Below, piece after piece: positions 1 through 6,921 of a stretch of 64,000 bases of DNA; the stretch's first letter is position 1; each line of letters begins with the position of its first letter. Position numbers and translations under genes: made by a program. Source of the DNA: Chlorogloeopsis fritschii PCC 6912. GTDB lineage: Bacteria; Cyanobacteriota; Cyanobacteriia; Cyanobacteriales; Nostocaceae. The stretch is taken from the NCBI RefSeq assembly GCF_000317285.1, contig NZ_AJLN01000141.1:1-64000 (forward strand). The letters run 5' to 3'. Under the pieces are notes generated by a model. It had not been told where the DNA came from and did no database searches. It worked only from the letters and a program-made list of their open reading frames with translations.

Positions 1-588
1 CTTGAGCTTGGCTGGATCGACTAAAACCTGATACTGGCGAACATCACCACCATAGGCAATCACCTGAGAAACACCCGGTACAGCTAGCAGTCGGTTGGTA
101 ATATCTCGATCAACCAAACGCCGCACTTCCATCATTGGGGTTGTTTCGGTAGTGAAAGCATATTGCACAACCGTACCAATAGGAGAAGAAATCGGAGAAA
201 TTTGCGGATTTTCCACGCCTTCTGGCAGTTTTTGCAGCGCCTGTTGCAACCGTTCTGTTACTAATTGCCGCGCTTGATAAACATTAGTTCCCCATTTAAA
301 AATCACCTTCACAACAGAAATACCAACAGCCGAGGAAGAACGCACCGTTTCTACTCCCGGCGTACCATTGACTGCGCTTTCTATTGGTAAAGTAATTAAA
401 GACTCGACTTCTTCCGGAGCAAGCCCTGGAGCTTCGGTTTGAATTTCTACTTGGGGTGGGGCAAAATCAGGAAAGACATCTAGGGGCATCTGGGTAAGGT
501 TATACACACCCAAGAAAGTAACAACAATAGCTCCTAGCACCACTATCCAGCGTTGGATAATCGACCACTTGAGAATAGCATTTAACAT
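1..588 (-). CDS. Heavy-metal RND efflux pump, CusA/CzcA-like (partial, N-terminal 196 aa)
   Basis: Reading the minus strand from the ATG at 588 gives an open frame of 196 codons running off the left edge. It opens MLNAILKWSIIQRW, followed by a hydrophobic first membrane segment (about residues 13-30), then MPLDVFPDFAPPQVEIQTEA and TLPIESAVNGTPGVETVRS, the typical start of HME-type RND transporters (CusA, CzcA, cyanobacterial CopA). These inner-membrane proton/cation antiporters export Cu+/Ag+ or divalent metals through a periplasmic adaptor. The adaptor gene lies just upstream (34 bp from its stop to this ATG), so the two are probably co-transcribed. Metal specificity cannot be read because the transmembrane Met/Asp region is outside the window; copper is inferred from the neighbours. 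Confidence 0.93.
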   Translation of the reverse strand, partial: MLNAILKWSIIQRWIVVLGAIVVTFLGVYNLTQMPLDVFPDFAPPQVEIQTEAPGLAPEEVESLITLPIESAVNGTPGVETVRSSSAVGISVVKVIFKWGTNVYQARQLVTERLQQALQKLPEGVENPQISPISSPIGTVVQYAFTTETTPMMEVRRLVDRDITNRLLAVPGVSQVIAYGGDVRQYQVLVDPAKLK

Positions 589-622
589 ATTTAGTTCAAT
601 TTAAAAGACTGCCTATCCTTGT

Positions 623-2275
623 TTATCGGTGTCCATCTGTGGTCGAATTATTTGCAATGTGATGAGTTTCTGTATCACGAGCAGAAGTATCTAACTCCGA
701 CGAACTGCCTACTAGCACTAACTGCTGCGACTGATTGCGACGACTTGTGATGTAAACACCAGCCATGAAAGCAATGGTAGCGATCGCACTTCCTCCACCT
801 ACTCCTAGCAACCACAGCGGTACTGGTAAGCTAGATGTTTTAACTTCAGTCGCCTGTGCAGGAGTTTCTTTTGTTTGATCTGTTGTCTTAGCACCACCCC
901 GCAATGATTGTGCATAAAGTTGGGGCGCACGCTGAGTAACAATCAAATCTCCCTCAAATAAACCAGTCTTTACCTCAATTAAGTCTCCGGAAGTTTGCCC
1001 TAAGCTGACTTCAATCGGCTGGTAAGCATTACCATTTTGCACGTAGACAGTTTTTTTACCATTCACATCAACTACAGCTGAACTCGGAATCACCAACTGA
1101 GCGCCTGATGCTTGATTTGTAAGAATTTCAAGCTCTGCAAACATTCCGGGTTTGAGTTGCCCACCTGTATTATTAATTTCTGCTTGTACTGGTACAACTC
1201 GCGTTTCTGCTTCTACTACTGCACCAATTCGGGAAATTCGTCCAGAAAAGGTACGCTCAGGCATACTAGCGACTTTTAGCCTAATTCTCTGACCAGTTTT
1301 TACTTGATCTAAATCTTTTTCATAAATATTAGCTGTGGCAAAAACTCGACTATCGTTCACGATTGTCATGAGCTTGCCACCTGCATCCTCAAAGGATTGA
1401 CCGATTGTTACTTCTCTGTCAGCAACTTTACCGGAAATGGGAGATGTTACCGTCACCAGTCCTTTAGCATTAGCGCTATTTCCCAATTGTTGCAGGCGCG
1501 TTTCATAAATAGTATTACTGAGGCTTATACGTTTTTTTGCTACTTCTACTCCTGCTTGAGCGCGTTTGAGTTGATTTTCTGCCTCGATGACATCGCGGCG
1601 ACTATTGGCTTTTGCTAGTTCGGCTTTTGCTTGGGCTAATTGAGTTTGCGATTCAAGGGCATTGCGACGAGGTAAAGCACCAGCATCGGTTAACTGCTTG
1701 TCTTTGTCGTACTTTTCTTGGGCAAATGAGACTTGGCTTTGGGCTTGAGCGATTTCTGCTGCGGCTATTTGTTGATAGCGATCGTAGTTTTGTTGAGCTA
1801 ATCTTAAGTCTGCTTGTGCTTGTTGTAAGTCAGCTTGAGCTTGTGCTAGTTTTTCTTGTGATTCAACTCGCAGTGTCACTAAATCAGGACTAGTTAAAAC
1901 AGCAAGGGGTTGACCTTTTTTTACTGATACACCAGGTTCTACCAATAACTCAACTACTTTCGCTCCAGAAATAGGAGTTGTTACTTCTACTTTTTGGCTA
2001 GGGAGAGTTTCAATTTGCCCGGTGGTTTTAATGCCAACTGCGAGGCGCTGACGTTTGACTGGCTCAGTTTTAATTCCCAACCGTTCCGCTGTTTGGGCAT
2101 CAACTTGAATTGAGTTAGTAGTTTGAGTGGCTTGGTTTCCTTGATGAAATTCATCTCCATGCCCGGCGTGTGCCAGAACAATTGTGGGAGTCGCTAGTAA
2201 AAGCAGGCTTGCTACTGTACCAGAAACACAACTAATAAATGTGGGTGGTTGGGAACGCACAGAGTTAGACATCAC
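623..2275 (-). CDS. RND efflux periplasmic adaptor (HlyD/CusB-like membrane fusion protein)
   Basis: 550 aa. An N-terminal hydrophobic export segment (about 14-35) is followed at once by a His-rich stretch (HAGHGDEFHQ) suited to metal binding. Next come a lipoyl-like half (about 75-125), a long Gln/Ala-rich coiled-coil hairpin (about 125-265), the second lipoyl half (SPISGKVADREVTIGQ) and beta-barrel and membrane-proximal domains (about 310-470), the standard order of an adaptor linking an RND pump to an outer-membrane channel. Odd feature: a second hydrophobic segment (about 485-509, VPLWLLGVGGG...) and a roughly 40-aa polar tail follow, whereas most adaptors end after the membrane-proximal domain. 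The pump gene follows 34 bp downstream. A TTTCAT direct repeat sits about 200 bp upstream. Family confident; copper as substrate is inferred. Confidence 0.93.
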   Translation of the reverse strand: MMSNSVRSQPPTFISCVSGTVASLLLLATPTIVLAHAGHGDEFHQGNQATQTTNSIQVDAQTAERLGIKTEPVKRQRLAVGIKTTGQIETLPSQKVEVTTPISGAKVVELLVEPGVSVKKGQPLAVLTSPDLVTLRVESQEKLAQAQADLQQAQADLRLAQQNYDRYQQIAAAEIAQAQSQVSFAQEKYDKDKQLTDAGALPRRNALESQTQLAQAKAELAKANSRRDVIEAENQLKRAQAGVEVAKKRISLSNTIYETRLQQLGNSANAKGLVTVTSPISGKVADREVTIGQSFEDAGGKLMTIVNDSRVFATANIYEKDLDQVKTGQRIRLKVASMPERTFSGRISRIGAVVEAETRVVPVQAEINNTGGQLKPGMFAELEILTNQASGAQLVIPSSAVVDVNGKKTVYVQNGNAYQPIEVSLGQTSGDLIEVKTGLFEGDLIVTQRAPQLYAQSLRGGAKTTDQTKETPAQATEVKTSSLPVPLWLLGVGGGSAIATIAFMAGVYITSRRNQSQQLVLVGSSSELDTSARDTETHHIANNSTTDGHR

Positions 2276-2299
2276 GCTTCAAAATTCCTTGAGTACAAA

Positions 2300-2420
2300 C
2301 GCCCACAGGCTGGAAGCCTGGGGCTACACAAACAAAGCCCACTTCCGTGGGCTGAAATCCTTACAGGCTGCGGAGGCAGCCTTGGTTTGTATAGCGACAC
2401 CCTTCTAGGGTGTTGGATTT
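2300..2420. repeat. Dispersed palindromic intergenic repeat, family A (copy 1)
   Basis: Contains GCCCACAGGCTGGAAGCCTG, then an AAAGCCCACTTCCGTGGGCT hairpin, and ends TAGCGACACCC...GGGTGTTGGATTTTGG. Nearly the same head and tail recur at 18863-19050, and diverged copies at 13690-13785, 2540-2645 and 4360-4450. Non-coding, with strong stem-loops. It lies in the leader between the adaptor gene and its candidate operator. Confidence 0.75.
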
Positions 2421-2472
2421 TGGCGAAGGTATTGGATTTAAAAAGGCTCTTCTACTAATGTTTCACTGAGAA

Positions 2473-2489
2473 ATGAAATTAAGATGAAA
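2473..2489 (-). promoter_or_regulatory. TTTCAT-N5-TTTCAT direct repeat upstream of RND adaptor
   Basis: The plus strand reads ATGAAA-TTAAG-ATGAAA, so in the direction of the adaptor gene it is TTTCAT-N5-TTTCAT with an 11-bp period. One-turn direct repeats are the usual target of OmpR/PhoB-family response regulators; CopR of cyanobacteria is such a regulator and controls RND copper pumps. It lies about 198 bp upstream of the adaptor start. Identity of the binding protein is inferred. Confidence 0.6.
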
Positions 2490-2534
2490 TTGAGTTGCGA
2501 TCGCTCTCAAAATCACTCTAGAACTCAATAAACT

Positions 2535-2650
2535 TCACTTAAGCCTACAGGGCAGTTTCCCGTAGGGTAGCCTGAGGCTATCATAACCAAGCCTGCCTTT
2601 GCAGGCTTTGTCTGTGTAGCAACACCTTTTAAAGTGTCGGCTATGTACTT
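2535..2650. repeat. Dispersed palindromic repeat, family A (diverged copy)
   Basis: Reads TTCCCGTAGGGTAGCCTGAG..., then AAGCCTGCCTTTGCAGGCTT and TGTGTAGCAACACC, resembling 13690-13785. An inverted related copy lies at 4360-4450 (CCTCAGGCTACCCTACGGGAA), so the two flank the DUF305 and cysteine-rich genes in opposite orientation. Confidence 0.65.
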
Positions 2651-2654
2651 GGGT

Positions 2655-3389
2655 TTACTGGTTATACCAAGCTTTTCGCCATTGTTTCATTTGGTTAATT
2701 TCTGTATCTTGTGAACTGATAATATTTTGAGCCAATTGCTTAATTTCAGAACGCTGAGACTTTTGCAAGGTATCTTTAGCCATAGTCACAGCACCTTCAT
2801 GGTGAGGAATCATTGCATTGATAAAGCGCAAGTCAAATTCTTGATCGGCAGCACCCAAGTTTGTACTCATCATCATGTCTTGCATTTGCTGTGATGACAT
2901 CTCTACTGTCTTTCTTTGTTGGGTATCGTAAGCCATTGGTTTATCTCCTGCTTTGGGATACCAAGCTGTACGCCACTGTTTCATCTGAGTAATTTCTTGG
3001 TTCTGGGCTTTGATGATTTCGTCGGCTAGCTTTTTGATTTCAGGGCGTTTTGATTTTTGCTGTGCTTCCTGTGCCATTTCTACTGCTCCTTGATGATGGG
3101 GAATCATGGCATCAATAAAGCGCAAATCATAATTAACATCAGCTGAACCTAAATCCATTACCATGCTATGGTTCATATCGTGACCGTGATGCATACCGTC
3201 ATGGTTCATCTGTTGCTTGCCGCTAGCATCAGTGGCAGTGGTAGTGGTATTTGGTATCTGGCTTTGGCTTTGGGGAGTATTTGTAGAACAGGCTGTTAAC
3301 ACGCCACCTGTTAGAGCGATCGCTACAGAAGCAAATGCAAAAAATCCAGTTTTCCAAGAAATAGTCATAGGCTTAACATCAATACTCAT
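2655..3389 (-). CDS. CopM-like periplasmic copper-binding lipoprotein with two DUF305 domains
   Basis: 244 aa. Hydrophobic signal segment at 15-33 with a lipobox ending at Cys34 (LTAC), so a lipoprotein or exported protein. A Met/His-rich linker (61-78, with HHGHDMNHSM) precedes two DUF305 domains (about 82-150 and 175-243), each carrying MIPHH(Q/E)GAV.MA followed by E(I)..MKQWR.AWY. The duplicated domains and Met/His motifs match CopM of Synechocystis, a periplasmic copper-binding protein that lowers copper toxicity. A shorter start at Met8 is possible. It sits between the RND operon and the cysteine-rich copper-storage-type gene, and a TTTCAT direct repeat lies about 210 bp upstream. DUF305 is certain; copper binding is by family. 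Confidence 0.9.
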   Translation of the reverse strand: MSIDVKPMTISWKTGFFAFASVAIALTGGVLTACSTNTPQSQSQIPNTTTTATDASGKQQMNHDGMHHGHDMNHSMVMDLGSADVNYDLRFIDAMIPHHQGAVEMAQEAQQKSKRPEIKKLADEIIKAQNQEITQMKQWRTAWYPKAGDKPMAYDTQQRKTVEMSSQQMQDMMMSTNLGAADQEFDLRFINAMIPHHEGAVTMAKDTLQKSQRSEIKQLAQNIISSQDTEINQMKQWRKAWYNQ

Positions 3390-3596
3390 AACGTTCCTTC
3401 TCTATTCTGAAATCTCCAGTTAGCTGGAGTGTCAACTGTAATGTTCTGTCAGAATAACTGTCATGAAAAATGGTGTGGGGTGTAGGGAAAAACTTTTTTT
3501 CATACTTGGTGGTGAATTGTATTTATAGCGACTAGCTTGTTATTAGAGCTAAATAACTGCATTGAATGTATTGAATGTTTAGTATTTCATATCAAA

Positions 3597-3613
3597 ATGA
3601 AATTCAAATGAAA
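3597..3613 (-). promoter_or_regulatory. TTTCAT-N5-TTTCAT direct repeat upstream of DUF305 gene
   Basis: Plus strand ATGAAA-TTCAA-ATGAAA, exact 11-bp period, about 208 bp upstream of the DUF305 start and read as TTTCAT-N5-TTTCAT towards that gene. A further TTTCAT at 3585-3590 lies beside it. Candidate CopR-type site, by analogy with the repeats at 2473 and 3844. Confidence 0.6.
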
Positions 3614-3748
3614 TCTTAGCTTTTAGTTTGTTAGAGAATATTCTCTTTTTAATTAATTTGAAAAAGTTCTGATTTATTTTTAATTTGGTGTAGGTATCTT
3701 TAATTAATTATTTATATAATTTTTATACGTGATTTAAACAACAAAAAA

Positions 3749-3834
3749 ATAAATAAGTTAAGCTGCAAGATCCCCCACTTCTTTAAGAAGTGGGGGATCT
3801 GTGGTTTTAGTTAATGTGTTTTGACTTACTTATG
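3749..3834. repeat. MITE-like palindromic element with 31-bp hairpin core
   Basis: Core 3769-3799 is a perfect inverted repeat with 15-bp arms (GATCCCCCACTTCTT) and a 1-nt loop. The flanks end in TAAGTTAA on the left and TTGACTTA on the right. The reverse complement of 3796-3834 matches 63371-63408 closely (AAGTAAGTCAA...ACTAAAA.CACAGATC), so this is a second copy of one dispersed element in the opposite orientation. A related hairpin core lies near 50945. Confidence 0.7.
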
Positions 3835-3843
3835 CATACAAAA

Positions 3844-3860
3844 ATGAAATTGGCATGAAA
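3844..3860 (+). promoter_or_regulatory. ATGAAA-N5-ATGAAA direct repeat upstream of cysteine-rich protein
   Basis: Plus strand ATGAAA-TTGGC-ATGAAA, exact 11-bp period, 128 bp upstream of the gene at 3988. Same hexamer and spacing as the sites upstream of the DUF305 and adaptor genes, but in the reverse orientation relative to its own downstream gene. Confidence 0.58.
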
Positions 3861-3987
3861 TTCCGATTATTCAATCGGTAGAAATTTTATTACTCCATTA
3901 GTGAGAGGCAAACATACTTGTAACTTTTTAAGGTGATGCTAAAGGCAATTTTGCCTGTCAACCTAAGCAATTGGAGAAGTTGAGATT

Positions 3988-4356
3988 ATGGCTATACAAC
4001 AACTCACTTTGAACCAAGTTAATCAAGGAATGCAGGAGTGCATTCAAAACTGCTTAGACTGTCATAGCATCTGCATGAATACGGTGACATACTGCTTACA
4101 AAAAGGCGGCAATCACGCAGAACAATCTCATATCCGGTTACTACTAGACTGCGCTGAAATTTGTGAAACCAGCGCTAATTTTATGCTTCGCACTTCTGAG
4201 CTTCATGCACGTACCTGCGGCGTTTGTGCTGAAGTATGTGAACGTTGCGCTCAAGATTGCGATCGCATGGGTGATGATGCTCAAATGAAAGCTTGCGCTG
4301 ATATGTGTCGCCGTTGTGCTGAATCTTGTCGCCAAATGGCAATGGCAAGGGCATAA
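3988..4356 (+). CDS. Four-helix-bundle copper-binding (Csp/DUF326-type) protein
   Basis: 122 aa with 16 cysteines (18, 22, 25, 29, 36, 55, 59, 77, 80, 84, 87, 91, 103, 107, 110, 114), mostly at i, i+3/i+4 helical spacing such as CxxxCxxCxxxC. This is the signature of the Csp copper-storage family, whose helical bundles hold Cu(I) on inward-facing cysteines. No signal peptide is visible, so a cytosolic Csp3-like store is more likely than an exported Csp1. The neighbours (DUF305 protein, RND pump) and a shared upstream repeat support a copper role. Metal identity is inferred. Confidence 0.88.
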   Translation: MAIQQLTLNQVNQGMQECIQNCLDCHSICMNTVTYCLQKGGNHAEQSHIRLLLDCAEICETSANFMLRTSELHARTCGVCAEVCERCAQDCDRMGDDAQMKACADMCRRCAESCRQMAMARA

Positions 4357-4359
4357 GTA

Positions 4360-4460
4360 GCCGACAAAAGATGTGGCTATACAGACAAAGCCTGCCTTTA
4401 TAGGCTTGATTATGATAGCCTCAGGCTACCCTACGGGAAGCCGCCCTTTAGCCTGAAGTG
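4360..4460. repeat. Dispersed palindromic repeat, family A (inverted copy)
   Basis: Contains ACAAAGCCTGCCTTTATAGG and CCTCAGGCTACCCTACGGGA, an inverted relative of 2535-2650. It immediately follows the cysteine-rich gene. Confidence 0.6.
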
Positions 4461-4481
4461 AACCTATAACGACAATAAAAC

Positions 4482-4565
4482 GCCTGGAACTTCAGTTCCA
4501 GGCTTATACTTCAAGTCAGTTTGCACTGACTGAAAATCTTACCTAGTCAGTTTTCACTGACTTTA
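4482..4565. repeat. Three consecutive stem-loops after the copper-storage gene
   Basis: 4482-4503 is a perfect hairpin (GCCTGGAACT/AGTTCCAGGC). It is followed by AGTCAGT...ACTGACT near 4515-4532 and a second AGTCAGT...ACTGACT near 4545-4562. These may be transcription-stopping structures or REP-type repeats; none has a clear T-tract. Confidence 0.6.
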
Positions 4566-4659
4566 GCTTTTAGCCGTTTGAAATTTATTTCTTGGCGAAC
4601 TACTTGTGTTCAACTGATGTAATATTATGCCCTGGAAATTACTTAAGTATTACCTTTAT

Positions 4660-5235
4660 TTATCTCACACCTACTTTCTGTTGACTCTTAGCAGCTGTAG
4701 AACCATTTTCTGATTTGATTTCTGCTGGTTGCAAATGAGCTTCTAAGAACCACAGTCGCTTGTCGATAGTGCGAGAAACTTCGGTATATAAATCGGCAGT
4801 GTCTGCATCGCCTAATTCATCGGTTGTATCGATCGCTTCTCTGATGTGTTTAGCATAGGGTGCAAAGCGCTCTGCTAATGCGGTGACGTGTTCCATGCCC
4901 TCTAAAATCTCAGTCGGATATTCTGGCAGTATGGAGCTAGCAGCTGCCATGCGAGCGGTACCGCAAGCATAGCCACCCAAAGCTGTTACTCTTTCTGCAA
5001 CCATATCGATATATTCTTCTAGTTCATCTGCCATTTCATCAAACATTTCATGCAGTTGATAGAAGTCGGCTCCTTTCACATTCCAGTGCGCCTGCTTTAC
5101 CTGAGTTTTTAGATCCAGAGTAGCAGCCAAAGTTTGGTTGAGAAGTTCAACAATTTTGGTGCGTGCATCGGCAGGAAGATCAATGCGGCTTGGATAAAGA
5201 CGTGATGACAGTTTATTTGTGCTCATGGTTGTCAC
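4660..5235 (-). CDS. dps: Dps-family ferritin-like DNA-protection protein
   Basis: 191 aa, the usual length for cyanobacterial Dps with short tails. The ferroxidase signature KQAHWNVKG...FYQLHEMFDEMADELEEYIDMVAERV (about 44-85) gives the His, Asp and Glu ligands at the dimer interface. Dps dodecamers oxidise and store iron with peroxide and can shield DNA. The C-terminal tail (ENGSTAAKSQQKVGVR) is polar and basic. Minus strand and monocistronic; its position beside the copper genes suggests a metal/oxidative stress neighbourhood, but no shared operator was seen at its start. Confidence 0.93.
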   Translation of the reverse strand: MTTMSTNKLSSRLYPSRIDLPADARTKIVELLNQTLAATLDLKTQVKQAHWNVKGADFYQLHEMFDEMADELEEYIDMVAERVTALGGYACGTARMAAASSILPEYPTEILEGMEHVTALAERFAPYAKHIREAIDTTDELGDADTADLYTEVSRTIDKRLWFLEAHLQPAEIKSENGSTAAKSQQKVGVR

Positions 5236-5365
5236 TCTCTTTCATGGAATCGATAGAACAAGTCTACAAATAGAAGACCACTGCGCGAAACTCTCTGGCG
5301 GCAGATGGTATTTTTCTCTTGTCGCTATAAAATAAACGCATTCTAGAAAAGAATTTTAGTAGCAA

Positions 5366-5400
5366 GGGCGGGTTTAAATTGCTCGGTTTCGCTCAAGCTA
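5366..5400. repeat. GGGCGGGTTTAAA-type dispersed repeat fragment
   Basis: GGGCGGGTTTAAATTGCTCG followed by GTTTCGCTCAAGC. The same GGGCGGGTTT/AAACCCGCCC motif occurs at 45911-45970 and near 49172-49185. Confidence 0.45.
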
Positions 5401-5570
5401 CAAATACTTAGAAGCAATCGCCTCCGTTGCACCATCGCCCTCAAGCGAAAATTTTCTTAATTCCGCTTTTTTATTGGCAAAGATTTCCGTAAAAGCTAAT
5501 TATAAGCTTGTAGCTCAAGCTGGAGTCAAATTTGGCTTATAAGCGTGGATTTAAGAGGTTAATCAAAGTT

Positions 5571-5861
5571 ATGAAACTTTACTATCGCGGCGCGAGCTAC
5601 GAATACGATCCAACAAAATCTGGAAGCAATAAGGCAGAAAACGCATTTCAGCCAGTTCAGAACATGATTTACCGTGGGGTTGTTTATCGTGTCGATCCCA
5701 ATCCCAAGCCGATGGAAATATCTGCAGTACGAGTAACTCAGAAATTAATGTATCGAGGAGCTACCTACTACGTAAATAAAAATTTTCACAGAGAAGTTAC
5801 TGTAACTAGTCAACCAACTAGCACTTCACAAATCATTACACCTTCACTTTCTGAGACATAA
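5571..5861 (+). CDS. DUF4278 domain protein
   Basis: 96 aa from the ATG at 5571; an upstream in-frame TTG (5532) would add 13 residues but the family begins MKLYYRG. Three repeats are visible: KLYYRGASYEYDP, NMIYRGVVYRVDP and KLMYRGATYYVNK, each with a Y-R-G-x-x-Y core, as in the short cyanobacterial DUF4278 proteins. Function is unknown. No partner gene is close (190 bp from the next ATG). Confidence 0.82.
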   Translation: MKLYYRGASYEYDPTKSGSNKAENAFQPVQNMIYRGVVYRVDPNPKPMEISAVRVTQKLMYRGATYYVNKNFHREVTVTSQPTSTSQIITPSLSET

Positions 5862-6073
5862 AATCTTAACAACATTATTGTTGCCCTAGTGGTTTGCTAA
5901 ACCAAGATTAAATTGTCATTCGTTTTTGCCAGTATGAACTTAAAATACGAGAAAATATGGATTTAGGTGTACGCGATCGCCCTTTGGGTAAATGGATAAA
6001 GTCGAGCTAAGAGGTAAAGGAGAACGGTAGAATAATCGTTATTTGCGATTTTCGTAGATTGGTCACAGAATCC

Positions 6074-6817
6074 ATGACAATGCATCCTACTCTCCAATAT
6101 GCATTTGCTAACCGCTGCGCCCTCAAAGTTATCAGCGGTTTGAATAACTTTGACACCAACAGCGTTGCTGCCACCGTCAAAGCCGCACACCACGGTGGTG
6201 CTACTTTTGTCGATATCGCTGCCGATCCAGCCCTCGTAAAATTAGCTAAAAGGTTGACAAATATTCCTATTTGTGTGTCGGCAGTCGAACCAGAAAAATT
6301 TGTTCAAGCTGTAGAGAATGGTGCAGAATTAATTGAAATCGGTAATTTCGATTCTTTTTATGCGCAAGGGCGGAGATTTGAAACTGAGGAAGTTTTAACA
6401 CTGACTTATCAAACCCGCGCTTTGCTACCAGAAATTACCCTATCTGTCACTGTTCCCCATATCCTGACACTGGATCGACAGGTACAGTTAGCAGAAGAAC
6501 TGGTGAAAGCTGGTGCAGATATCATTCAAACCGAAGGCGGTACTAGCAGCAACCCCACTCACCCTGGCAGTTTGGGCTTAATTGAAAAAGCTGCTCCCAC
6601 GTTGGCAGCAGCTTATGAAATTTCCCGTGCAGTTTCAGTGCCAGTATTGTGTGCTTCTGGAATTTCTAATGTCACCGCACCATTGGCGATCGCTGCTGGT
6701 GCTGCTGGTGTTGGTGTTGGTTCTGCCATCAATCAACTCAATAGTGAAGTGGCAATGATTGCTGCTGTTCGCGGTTTGGTGGAAGCTCTAGCAACTCGTG
6801 TAGAGGTTAGGGGCTAG
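6074..6817 (+). CDS. ycf23: Ycf23 homologue (DUF561, TIM-barrel protein)
   Basis: About 247 aa, with ATG at 6074 (an in-frame TTG at 6059 is less likely). Conserved blocks include FANRCALKVISGLNNF, KAAHHGGATFVDIAADP, GADIIQTEGGTS and VPVLCASGISNVTAPLAIAAGAAGVGVGSAIN. The repeating beta-alpha pattern and the Gly-rich phosphate-binding end resemble TIM-barrel enzymes that act on phosphorylated substrates. The family is conserved in cyanobacteria and encoded in some algal plastids (ycf23); its biochemical role is not established. Single gene with a HIP1 site near the 3' end. Confidence 0.87.
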   Translation: MTMHPTLQYAFANRCALKVISGLNNFDTNSVAATVKAAHHGGATFVDIAADPALVKLAKRLTNIPICVSAVEPEKFVQAVENGAELIEIGNFDSFYAQGRRFETEEVLTLTYQTRALLPEITLSVTVPHILTLDRQVQLAEELVKAGADIIQTEGGTSSNPTHPGSLGLIEKAAPTLAAAYEISRAVSVPVLCASGISNVTAPLAIAAGAAGVGVGSAINQLNSEVAMIAAVRGLVEALATRVEVRG

Positions 6818-6921
6818 GGATAGGGGACAGGGAACAGGTGACAGGTGACAGGGAGCAAGAACGCGATTCACGATTCTCCGTATCCCCGTGTCCTTTTCCC
6901 AATCCCCAATCCCCAATCTCT
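6818..6921. repeat. GGGGACAGG/CCCCAATC heptamer-type intergenic repeat
   Basis: Short degenerate runs (GGGACAGGGAACAGG, then TCCCCGTGTCC and CCCAATCCCC) form a long imperfect hairpin between convergent genes. The same type appears at 8215-8265, 16258-16340, 21480-21580 and 38450-38470, a pattern common in Nostocales. Confidence 0.6.

Larger units (their letters stand above)
3424..3987. other. Regulatory intergenic region between divergent metal genes
   Basis: An AT-rich gap between the DUF305 gene (minus) and the cysteine-rich gene (plus). It holds two TTTCAT-type direct repeats (3597-3613, 3844-3860), a tandem ATTGAATGT pair near 3561-3578 and a 31-bp hairpin (3769-3799) inside a MITE-like element. 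No open frame worth calling was seen. Confidence 0.7.
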
